Shown here piece by piece: positions 1 through 5,470 of a stretch of 6,605 nt of DNA. Within the stretch, counting starts at the first letter, position 1; every line of letters begins with the position of its first letter. The position numbers were made by a program, and so were the translations under genes. The stretch covers positions 1 to 6,605 of the forward strand of contig JAKPSR010000143.1 of the NCBI GenBank assembly GCA_029571425.1, given 5' to 3'. The notes under the pieces are model-generated. The model searched no databases. It was not told the origin of the DNA and was given only the letters and a program-made list of their open reading frames with translations. The stretch is from Spirochaetota bacterium. Lineage in GTDB: Bacteria > Spirochaetota > Spirochaetia > Treponematales > Treponemataceae.

Positions 1-787
1 CGCGCGCCAGATCTCCTCGAAGCGGCAGGAGCTGAAGAAGTTCGAGGACTCCCGGAACGTCAAGAAGGTCACGCTCGACAACCTCTACGATACGATCAGC
101 GACGGGGAACTCCTCGAGCTCAAGGTCATCATCAAGGGCGACGTACAGGGCTCCGTCGAGGCGCTCAAGCAGTCGCTCGAGAAGCTGTCGACGAAGGACG
201 TGCGGCTCAACGTCATCCATGCCTCAGCCGGCGCGATCAACGACTCCGACGTCATGCTCGCAGCGGCCGACTCGAATGCCATCATCATCGGCTTCAACGT
301 CCGCCCGACCCCGCAGGCCAAGCTCCTCGCCGAGCAGGAGAAGGTCGACATCCGGAAGTACAACATCATCTACAAGGCCGTCGAGGAGATCGAGATGGCG
401 ATGGAGGGGATGCTCAAGCCGGATATCAAGGAAGAAGTCATCGGACAGGTCGAGGTCAGGAACGTCATCAAGGTGCCGAAGATCGGCATGATCGCCGGAT
501 CCTACGTGCTGCAGGGACTCATCAAGCGCTCCTCCACCGTTCACGTCATCCGCGAGGGGATCGTCGTCCACTCGGGCAAGCTCGCCTCGCTCAAGCGGTT
601 CAAGGACGATGCGAAGGAAGTCGCCGCCGGCTTCGAGTGCGGTATCTCCATCGAGAACTTCAACGACGTGCGCGTCGGAGACCAGTTTGAGGTCATCGAG
701 TTCGTCGAGGTCGCTCGTAAGCTCAAGGACAGCGAGAAGCTTTCCGACGCTAAGCCCGCCGCCGACGAGAAGGAAGGCGGGAAATGA
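1..787 (+). CDS. infB: Translation initiation factor IF-2, C-terminal part (5' end outside window)
   Basis: IF-2 is the cytoplasmic GTPase that brings fMet-tRNA to the 30S subunit and promotes 50S joining. The open frame runs from base 2 to the TGA at 785-787 (261 residues); the N-terminal region and the GTPase G1-G5 motifs lie upstream of the window. What is visible is the end of domain II and its linker, then domain C1 with the family signature KGDVQGSVEAL (about residues 45-55) and IIIGFNVRP, then domain C2, the fMet-tRNA binding barrel, with IAGSYVLQG, SLKRFKDDAKEV and the ECGI...NFND...GDQFEV block near the end. The protein continues about 20 residues past the usual IF-2 terminus in a charged tail (KLKDSEKLSDAK...). 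Codon choice is strongly biased to AAG, GAG, ATC and CTC, as expected for high expression. rbfA follows after 18 bases, the usual bacterial order. The family call is certain; only the missing 5' part is unseen. Confidence 0.97.
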   Translation, partial: ARQISSKRQELKKFEDSRNVKKVTLDNLYDTISDGELLELKVIIKGDVQGSVEALKQSLEKLSTKDVRLNVIHASAGAINDSDVMLAAADSNAIIIGFNVRPTPQAKLLAEQEKVDIRKYNIIYKAVEEIEMAMEGMLKPDIKEEVIGQVEVRNVIKVPKIGMIAGSYVLQGLIKRSSTVHVIREGIVVHSGKLASLKRFKDDAKEVAAGFECGISIENFNDVRVGDQFEVIEFVEVARKLKDSEKLSDAKPAADEKEGGK

Positions 788-805
788 CCGGGGGATGGCC
801 TCTGC

Positions 806-1192
806 ATGGGTGAGCACCGCCTCGACAGGCTTGGGGAGCAGATCAGGGAGGAGATATCCGCCCTGGTCCTCTCCCGTAAGATAAAGGACCCCCGCGTCTC
901 GACCTTCCTCTCGATAAACCGGGTTGAGGTCTCGGGCGACCTTGGTTACGCCAAGGTGTACGTCTCGAGCTTCATGAGCCCGCGCGAGACTAAGCAGGGC
1001 GTGCGCGGGCTCGAGAGCGCCGCCGGATTCATACAGTCGACCCTCGGGAAGAAACTTCGCATCAGGCAGTTTCCCCACCTTACCTTCGTCTACGACGAGA
1101 GCATCAAGGAAGGGTTCGACATGGTTCGCCGCATCGACGAACTCGGGGTATCGGGCCAGGGCGCGCCCGACGGGGACGAGGATCGAGGCTGA
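806..1192 (+). CDS. rbfA: 30S ribosome-binding factor RbfA
   Basis: RbfA is a small KH-fold protein that binds the immature 30S subunit near the 5' end of 16S rRNA (helix 1 region) and helps late maturation, including during cold shock. The 128-residue product has the family pattern throughout: an N-terminal helix (LGEQIREEISALV, residues 9-21), the KDPRVS motif (27-32), the strand V.VSGDLGYAKVYVS (41-54), and the C-terminal LRIRQFPHLTFVYDESI block (84-100). The length is normal for the family. The tail after residue 113 (SGQGAPDGDEDRG) is acidic and probably disordered. The ATG at 806 is chosen because a GGGGGA ribosome-binding stretch lies about 10 bases upstream and homology begins within the first ten residues; the ATG at 795 is in another frame. 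The gene sits between infB (18-base gap) and truB (7-base gap), so co-transcription and translational coupling are likely. Confidence 0.95.
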   Translation: MGEHRLDRLGEQIREEISALVLSRKIKDPRVSTFLSINRVEVSGDLGYAKVYVSSFMSPRETKQGVRGLESAAGFIQSTLGKKLRIRQFPHLTFVYDESIKEGFDMVRRIDELGVSGQGAPDGDEDRG

Positions 1193-1199
1193 CGGCGCC

Positions 1200-2153
1200 G
1201 TGGATCACGACCGCATCGTGCCCCTCGCGAAACGCGCGGGGCTTTCGAGCTTTACTTCCCTGTGGGAGGTGAAGCGAGCCCTCGGAACCCGCAAAGTCGG
1301 GCATACGGGCACCCTTGATTCATTCGCCGACGGGCTTCTCGTCGTCCTCGCGGGTCGCATGACCCGGTTCGCGCCATTCATCACCGATATGGACAAGGAA
1401 TACTTGGCGCTCGTGCGTTTCGGCGCCGAGACCGATACCCTCGATCCCGAGGGCGCAGTCGTCGCCGAGGCGCCGCTTCCGTCGCGGGACGCCGTCGAGG
1501 CGGCAGTCCGCTCGCTCGTAGGCCCGATCATGCAAGCCCCTCCCGCCTATTCGGCGATACACGTTGACGGGAAACGCGCCTCCGATCGCGCGCGCAGAGG
1601 CGAGGCCGTCGAGCTTCCCCCTCGCCCGGTAACGATTTACGAGATGGATGTCGAGCGGGCCGAGACGAACGTCGACGCTGGCGTGTCGACGTGTGCGCTC
1701 CGCGTGCGTTGCTCCAAGGGGACTTATATCCGCTCGCTCGCTCGCGACGTCGCCCTCAAGGCGGGGAGCCGGGCGCACCTCGTCGCGCTCAGGCGAACCA
1801 AGGTTGGGCCCTTTACCCTCGACGAGGCCGTCGGTTCCGAGCTTTTGCCGCCGTTCGGTTCCGAGCTTAAAACTTCAGACGCGCCGATCGAGGACGCGAT
1901 CAGGGAACGCGCCCTTCGGCTTGACCGCTCCCTCGCGCTCAGGCTCGGGCTCTCGGTCGCCGAGATCGCGGCGGCCCGGGCAGAAGGCTTCCTCTCAGGT
2001 CGCCAGATCCAGGGCGATTGGTTCGACCGTTGGGACGCCCCGAGCGGGGCCGACGCGGCCGTCTTCGCCGGCGATCGCTTTCTCGGGATCGCCGCGCGAT
2101 CGGCGCAAGGACGCTGGGCCTACGGGTTCGTGGCGGGGGAGGGTAGCCAATGA
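1200..2153 (+). CDS. truB: tRNA pseudouridine(55) synthase TruB
   Basis: TruB converts U55 in the T-loop of most elongator tRNAs to pseudouridine and also acts as a tRNA chaperone. The 317-residue frame has the catalytic motif GHTGTLDSFADGLL with nucleophile Asp40; Tyr68 (KEYLALVRFG, followed by ETDTLDPEG) lies 28 residues later, the same spacing as Asp48/Tyr76 of the E. coli enzyme. The substrate-binding PPAYSAIHVDGKRA block is at 113-126, and KGTYIRSLARD with conserved Arg177 at 172-182. Residues about 225-317 form a TruB C-terminal (PUA-like) domain ending AAVFAGDRFLGIA...RWAYGFV. The start is GTG at 1200, the only start codon that keeps the N-terminal strand without running into rbfA; a weak GAGG lies 11 bases upstream. 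A second in-frame GTG at 1218 is a less likely start. The usual KP-G-TS motif is altered to AKRAGLSSF (10-18). The 3' end overlaps ribF by ATGA, implying coupled translation. Confidence 0.95.
   Translation: MDHDRIVPLAKRAGLSSFTSLWEVKRALGTRKVGHTGTLDSFADGLLVVLAGRMTRFAPFITDMDKEYLALVRFGAETDTLDPEGAVVAEAPLPSRDAVEAAVRSLVGPIMQAPPAYSAIHVDGKRASDRARRGEAVELPPRPVTIYEMDVERAETNVDAGVSTCALRVRCSKGTYIRSLARDVALKAGSRAHLVALRRTKVGPFTLDEAVGSELLPPFGSELKTSDAPIEDAIRERALRLDRSLALRLGLSVAEIAAARAEGFLSGRQIQGDWFDRWDAPSGADAAVFAGDRFLGIAARSAQGRWAYGFVAGEGSQ
1831..1878 (+). repeat. In-frame 24-base tandem duplication in the truB interdomain linker
   Basis: The 14-mer TCGGTTCCGAGCTT occurs at 1831-1844 and again at 1855-1868, a period of exactly 24 bases (8 codons). 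The result is a repeated GSEL motif in TruB (GSELLPPFGSEL), located where the catalytic domain passes into the C-terminal domain. The rest of the second unit (AAAACTTCAG) has diverged from the first. This looks like a small slippage duplication in a tolerant linker; no function is implied. Confidence 0.7.
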
Positions 2154-2986
2154 CGACCTTTTACTGGGACGAACTCGCCGAGCCCGAGACGGCCGAACGC
2201 CTCGACTCGCTGATCGGCGCCCGGTCGGGCACCTCGGTGACCATCGGGGGATTCGACGGCCCTCATCTTGGGCACGCGGCCCTCTTTAGCGCGGTATTTG
2301 ACGCCGCGCGCTCCGATCGGCTTCTTCCCGGGGTCGTGACCTTTACCCGCAGCCCGCGCTTCGCCAAGGACGCGGCAGGTTACGCGGGCGACGTCTCGAC
2401 ACTCTCCCTTCGCATGGAGCGCTTCCGTCGCCTCGGCTTCGCCTTCGCCGTCCTAATTGACTTTTCCGCCGATTTCGGTAAAATGACAGGTGCCGTATTC
2501 TTTGATAATCTGGTAAAAACTGTCCGTATGCGATATCTGGCCGTCGGTCCCGATTTCCGTTGCGGGCATCGCCTGGATACGGGGGTCGCCGAGATCGCGT
2601 CCCTCGCCCGAAAAGAAGGGTTTCGCTTCGATTCCATACCGTTGGTCGAGCGGGACGGCGGGCGGATCAGCTCAAGCCTGATACGCGACGCGGTTTCGTC
2701 TGCCGACTTTGCCCGCGCGGAATCCCTTCTGGGTCATCCATTTTTGCTTGATTTGACGGTACCGCTCTGGGAGGAGTCTTCCGGCGGCCTCGAGGCCCCG
2801 CGCGATTCCATCGACCAGATCGTGCCTCGCGTCGGGGAATACAAAGTCTCGATAAAAGACGCGTCAGGCGCCCTGCGCCCGGCGAAGCTCACGGTCCGCG
2901 ACGGTTCCGTGCGCCTCGACCCGGAGGAGGGAAAGACCCTCCCCGACGCCCTCGACATCGAGACGGCTGAGTTTCGGTTATCATGA
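2150..2986 (+). CDS. ribF: RibF-family FMN adenylyltransferase (FAD synthetase) with reduced C-terminus
   Basis: Bacterial RibF normally has two domains: an N-terminal nucleotidyltransferase that makes FAD from FMN and ATP, and a C-terminal riboflavin kinase that makes FMN. The N-terminal domain here is complete: TIGGFDGPHLGH (31-42, the HxGH nucleotide-binding motif), VTFTRSPR (63-70), VGPDFRCGHRLDTG (132-145), and ISSSLIRDAV with FARAESLLGHPF (173-198). After residue 198 only 80 residues remain, against the roughly 120 or more expected. The kinase signatures (basic G.GRGR..GFPTAN) are absent; a stretch IVPRVGEYKVSI (224-235) faintly recalls the P..GVYAV strand of the kinase barrel. The sequence therefore predicts a monofunctional FAD synthetase with a degenerate kinase remnant. 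Total length is 278 residues, against about 310 for typical bifunctional RibF. The ATG start overlaps the truB stop (ATGA), so translation is probably coupled. I saw no kinase motif in the other frames up to rpsO. The family call is firm; loss of kinase activity is inferred. Confidence 0.9.
   Translation: MTTFYWDELAEPETAERLDSLIGARSGTSVTIGGFDGPHLGHAALFSAVFDAARSDRLLPGVVTFTRSPRFAKDAAGYAGDVSTLSLRMERFRRLGFAFAVLIDFSADFGKMTGAVFFDNLVKTVRMRYLAVGPDFRCGHRLDTGVAEIASLARKEGFRFDSIPLVERDGGRISSSLIRDAVSSADFARAESLLGHPFLLDLTVPLWEESSGGLEAPRDSIDQIVPRVGEYKVSIKDASGALRPAKLTVRDGSVRLDPEEGKTLPDALDIETAEFRLS
2457..2509 (+). promoter_or_regulatory. Candidate sigma-70-type promoter(s) inside ribF
   Basis: TTGACT at 2457-2462 and TAAAAT at 2479-2484 each match the housekeeping consensus at 5 of 6 positions and are separated by 16 bases. 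A second overlapping pair, ATGACA (2483-2488) and GATAAT (2504-2509), also matches 5 of 6 each but with a short 15-base spacer. Both lie in an AT-rich island (about 39% G+C by hand count over 2454-2536) inside an otherwise GC-rich operon. Transcription from the first pair would begin near 2491, about 500 bases before rpsO, and could supply rpsO-pnp independently of the infB promoter. No experimental support is available, and coding constraint could produce the same words. Confidence 0.4.
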
Positions 2987-2996
2987 CGTTATGATA
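2979..2996 (+). promoter_or_regulatory. Near-palindrome at the ribF stop / rpsO leader, candidate S15 operator element
   Basis: TATCATGACGTTATGATA is an 18-base inverted repeat with a single mismatched pair, which would be a G-U wobble in RNA. It covers the ribF stop codon (2984-2986) and ends where the rpsO ribosome-binding sequence begins (2996-3003). As RNA it could form a 6-7 bp AU-rich stem with a 4-6 base loop. S15 represses its own mRNA in several bacteria through leader structures that differ between lineages, so an operator here is plausible. The stem is weak, however, and the role is inference only. Confidence 0.35.
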
Positions 2997-3003
2997 GAAG
3001 GAG
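2996..3003 (+). promoter_or_regulatory. rpsO ribosome binding site that fixes the start at 3009
   Basis: AGAAGGAG lies 5 bases before the ATG at 3009. An upstream in-frame ATG at 2991 would give a six-residue extension (MIEGVS), but the binding site would then be inside the gene, and the extension is not part of the S15 family. The 3009 start yields exactly 89 residues, the typical S15 length. Confidence 0.85.
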
Positions 3004-3008
3004 TAAGT

Positions 3009-3278
3009 ATGGCACTTACAAAGGACACGACCACCGCGGTGGTTAGCAAATTCGGCGCGAACGAGAAGGACACCGGGAATACCAAGGTCCAGATCGCCCT
3101 CCTCACGGAGCGCATCAACCAGCTCACCGAGCACTGCAAGACCTTCAAGAAGGACAAGAACAGCCAGCGCGGCCTCATTATCCTCGTCGGTCAGCGCAGG
3201 CGGCTGCTGAAATACCTGCAGCGACGCGACCTCGAGACCTACCGGAGCCTGATCCAGGAACTCGGTATCCGCAAGTAA
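3009..3278 (+). CDS. rpsO: 30S ribosomal protein S15
   Basis: S15 is a primary 16S rRNA-binding protein of the small subunit platform; it binds the three-way junction of helices 20-22 and forms part of an intersubunit bridge. The 89-residue product is full length and matches the family end to end: DTGNTKVQIALLTERI (21-36), the LTEH segment (39-42), KKDKNSQRGLIILVGQRRRLLKYL (about 47-70, the main RNA-binding region), and the terminal YRSLIQELGIRK. The start at 3009 is set by a strong ribosome-binding site and the family length, not by the in-frame ATG at 2991. It lies 22 bases after ribF and is followed 7 bases later by a strong terminator stem. The rpsO-pnp pairing is found across many bacteria, and S15 commonly autoregulates its own translation. 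Confidence 0.98.
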   Translation: MALTKDTTTAVVSKFGANEKDTGNTKVQIALLTERINQLTEHCKTFKKDKNSQRGLIILVGQRRRLLKYLQRRDLETYRSLIQELGIRK

Positions 3279-3285
3279 CGCGTTA

Positions 3286-3318
3286 GTTACCCGTCGGTCC
3301 CCGACGGGTAACTTTTTT
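3286..3318 (+). terminator. Rho-independent terminator between rpsO and pnp
   Basis: A perfect 12-bp stem, GTTACCCGTCGG (3286-3297) with CCGACGGGTAAC (3301-3312), encloses the three-base loop TCC and is followed directly by six T residues (3313-3318). It begins 7 bases after the rpsO stop codon. This is a textbook intrinsic terminator. Because pnp follows on the same strand with no obvious promoter of its own in the 61-base leader, the terminator probably sets the ratio of S15 to PNPase through partial readthrough or RNA processing. An equivalent terminator separates rpsO from pnp in E. coli. Confidence 0.93.
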
Positions 3319-3324
3319 CTCCCC

Positions 3325-3360
3325 GTCCGCCCGAAGCCGGGCATCGCCCGAACGGCGGAT
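3325..3360 (+). promoter_or_regulatory. Structured pnp leader, possibly two alternative stems
   Basis: The leader can form an outer stem TCCGCC (3326-3331) with GGCGGA (3354-3359), extendable by a G-U pair, around an inner hairpin CGGGC (3338-3342), loop ATC, GCCCG (3346-3350). The same CGGGC can instead pair with the upstream GCCCG (3329-3333) across the loop AAGC, which would break the outer stem. The structure ends 7 bases before the pnp ribosome-binding sequence. In E. coli the pnp leader is cut by RNase III and PNPase then represses its own mRNA, so a similar role is possible. Short GC-rich complementarities arise easily in such DNA, which keeps confidence moderate. Confidence 0.4.
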
Positions 3361-3379
3361 CACGACAGAAGGTTCATCA

Positions 3380-5470
3380 ATGGTAAATAGAGTAACGTAT
3401 CGGATCGGGAACGACGATCTGATCCTGGAGACGGGCCGTCTCGCCAAACAGGCGAACGGCTCGATCTACGCCCAGTACGCGGGCTCGGCGATCATCGCCA
3501 CCGCGTGCGCCTCCCACGACAGTCAGGAGGGCCTCGACTACGTCCCCCTCACCGTCGACTACAACGAGAAATACTACGCGGCCGGCAAGATCCCTGGCGG
3601 CTTCATCAAGCGCGAAAGCAGGCCGAAGGACAAGGAAATCCTCGTCTCCCGCCTGATCGACCGCCCGATGCGCCCCCTGTTCGAGAAGGAGTTCGGCCGC
3701 GACATCCAAATCGTGCCGACCTGCATCTCGACCGACATGGCCAACCCGCCCGACATCCTCGCCGTCATCGCGAGCTCCGCCGCGGTCGTCATCTCGGACA
3801 TCCCCTTTAACGGCCCGATCGCCGCCGCGCGCCTCGCCTACGTCGATGGTCAGTACGTCATCAACCCCACCTTCGAGCAGATCGAGAAGGCCGACATGGA
3901 GATCGTCGTCGCCGGCACCTCCGAGGGCATCACGATGGTCGAGGGCGGCGCCCACGAGGTCTCCGAGGAGGTCATGCTGACCGCCCTCGAGAAGGCCAAG
4001 GAATTCATCAAGGTGATGTGCCAGCTGCAGCTTGACCTCCGCGCGAAGTGCGGTAAGGAGAAGCTCCCGCTCAACCCGCTCAAGGTAACCCTCGAGAACA
4101 AGGACGCGATGCGCTCCGAGGCGCGCCCGCGCCTCGCCGAGGCCCTGTACGTCAAGGGTAAGTTCGAGCGCCGCGCCGCCTGCGACGCGGTCAAGGCCGA
4201 TCTCGCCGCCAAGTACGCGACCCAGCTCGAGGACGCGATGCAGAAGAAGCTCTTCGACGCGCTCTTCGAGGACATGGAGTACGAGATTCTCCGCTCCACC
4301 ATCCTCGATAAGGGCGTTCGCGTCGACGGGCGCGGAACCGAGGATATCCGCGATATCACCTGCGAGATCGGCGTCCTGCCGCGCCCGCACGGGTCCGCGG
4401 TCTTCACGCGGGGCGAGACCCAGTCCCTTTCCGTCGTCACCCTGGGAACCGTCTTCGACGAGCAGATCTTCGACGACATCGAGGGCGATCGCCGCGAGCA
4501 CTTCCTCCTTCATTACAACTTCCCGCCCTTCTCGGTCGGCGAGGTCGGGCGCATGGCGACCGGGCGCCGCGAGATCGGGCACGGCTACCTGGCCCGCCGC
4601 TCGCTCGAGCCCATGGTGCCGAGCCGCGACGCCTTCCCCTACACCGTGCGCGTCGTCTCCGAGATCCTCGAGTCGAACGGCTCGTCCTCGATGGCGACCG
4701 TCTGCGGCGGCACCCTCGCGATGCTCCACGCGGGCGTCCCGATGAAGAAGCCCGTCGCCGGCATCGCGATGGGTCTCATCACGGAAGGCGACAAGTTCGC
4801 CGTCCTCTCGGACATCCTCGGCGAGGAGGATCACCTCGGCGACATGGACTTTAAGGTCGCGGGAACCTCCGAGGGAATCACCGGCTTCCAGATGGACATC
4901 AAGATCGCCGGCGTCTCGACCGAGATCATGAAGAAGGCCCTTGATCAGGCGAAGCGCGGCAGGCTCCACATCCTCGGCATCATGAACAAGACCATCTCCA
5001 AGCCCTCGGCCGAGATTTCCCCCTACGCCCCGCGCATCGAGGTGATGCGCATCGACGTCGACAAGATCGGCGCCCTGATCGGCCCCGGCGGGAAGAACGT
5101 CAAGGCGATCTCCGAGATGTTCCAGGTCACGATCAACACCGAGAACGACGGTACCGTCACCATCTACGGGAAGAACGCCAAGGCGGCGCTCGACGCGAAG
5201 GGCGCGGTGAAGGGGATCGTCGAGGACCCGGAGGTCGGCAGGATCTACGACGGCGTCGTCCGCCGCATCATGGACTTCGGCGCCTTCGTCGAGATCCTTC
5301 CCGGAAAGGAAGGCCTCTGCCATATCTCGAAGCTTTCCAGGACGCGCGTCGCGAACGTCTCCGACGTGGTTAAGGAAGGCCAGCGCATCCCGGTCAAGCT
5401 CCTCGAGATCGACAAGATGGGCCGGCTCAACCTCTCCTACGTTGACGCCCTGGGGGACAATGCCAATTAA
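3380..5470 (+). CDS. pnp: Polyribonucleotide nucleotidyltransferase (PNPase)
   Basis: PNPase is a trimeric 3'-5' exoribonuclease that uses phosphate to release nucleoside diphosphates; it drives mRNA decay and can add tails. The 696-residue product has the full family layout: first RNase PH-like domain (about 1-220) with GGFIKRESRP (73-82) and RLIDRPMRPLF (91-101); an alpha-helical linker (about 235-310); a second, catalytic RNase PH-like domain (about 310-545) with the phosphate-binding GSSSMATVCGG (434-444) and GEEDHLGDMDFKVAGT (481-496), whose Asp484 and Asp490 correspond to the metal-binding pair; a KH domain with IGALIGPGGKNVKAI (563-577); and an S1 domain (about 620-690) with DFGAFVEILPGKEGL and HISKLS. 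The C-terminal tail after S1 is only a few residues. AGAAGG (3367-3372) sits 7 bases before the ATG. The codon bias is strong. The M16 gene overlaps its 3' end by 11 bases, and no terminator lies between them. Confidence 0.98.
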   Translation: MVNRVTYRIGNDDLILETGRLAKQANGSIYAQYAGSAIIATACASHDSQEGLDYVPLTVDYNEKYYAAGKIPGGFIKRESRPKDKEILVSRLIDRPMRPLFEKEFGRDIQIVPTCISTDMANPPDILAVIASSAAVVISDIPFNGPIAAARLAYVDGQYVINPTFEQIEKADMEIVVAGTSEGITMVEGGAHEVSEEVMLTALEKAKEFIKVMCQLQLDLRAKCGKEKLPLNPLKVTLENKDAMRSEARPRLAEALYVKGKFERRAACDAVKADLAAKYATQLEDAMQKKLFDALFEDMEYEILRSTILDKGVRVDGRGTEDIRDITCEIGVLPRPHGSAVFTRGETQSLSVVTLGTVFDEQIFDDIEGDRREHFLLHYNFPPFSVGEVGRMATGRREIGHGYLARRSLEPMVPSRDAFPYTVRVVSEILESNGSSSMATVCGGTLAMLHAGVPMKKPVAGIAMGLITEGDKFAVLSDILGEEDHLGDMDFKVAGTSEGITGFQMDIKIAGVSTEIMKKALDQAKRGRLHILGIMNKTISKPSAEISPYAPRIEVMRIDVDKIGALIGPGGKNVKAISEMFQVTINTENDGTVTIYGKNAKAALDAKGAVKGIVEDPEVGRIYDGVVRRIMDFGAFVEILPGKEGLCHISKLSRTRVANVSDVVKEGQRIPVKLLEIDKMGRLNLSYVDALGDNAN

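Noticed and set aside
224..1078. A 284-codon minus-strand frame opposite infB and rbfA
   Set aside because: It spans two real genes and the gap between them, and has the same Leu/Asp/Val/Arg shadow composition caused by codon bias.
2967..2995. Possible promoter with TATGAT at 2990-2995 just before rpsO
   Set aside because: The matching -35 (CTGAGT) is poor, and transcription would start inside the ribosome-binding site, leaving almost no leader.
2991..3008. Upstream ATG giving S15 a six-residue N-terminal extension
   Set aside because: The ribosome-binding sequence lies between this ATG and the one at 3009, and the S15 family length of 89 residues fits the later start exactly.
3909..4889. 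The peptide VAGTSEGIT occurs twice in PNPase (residues 177-185 and 493-501)
   Set aside because: Both copies lie at the equivalent position of the two homologous RNase PH-like domains, so this reflects the ancient domain duplication of the family, not a new repeat.
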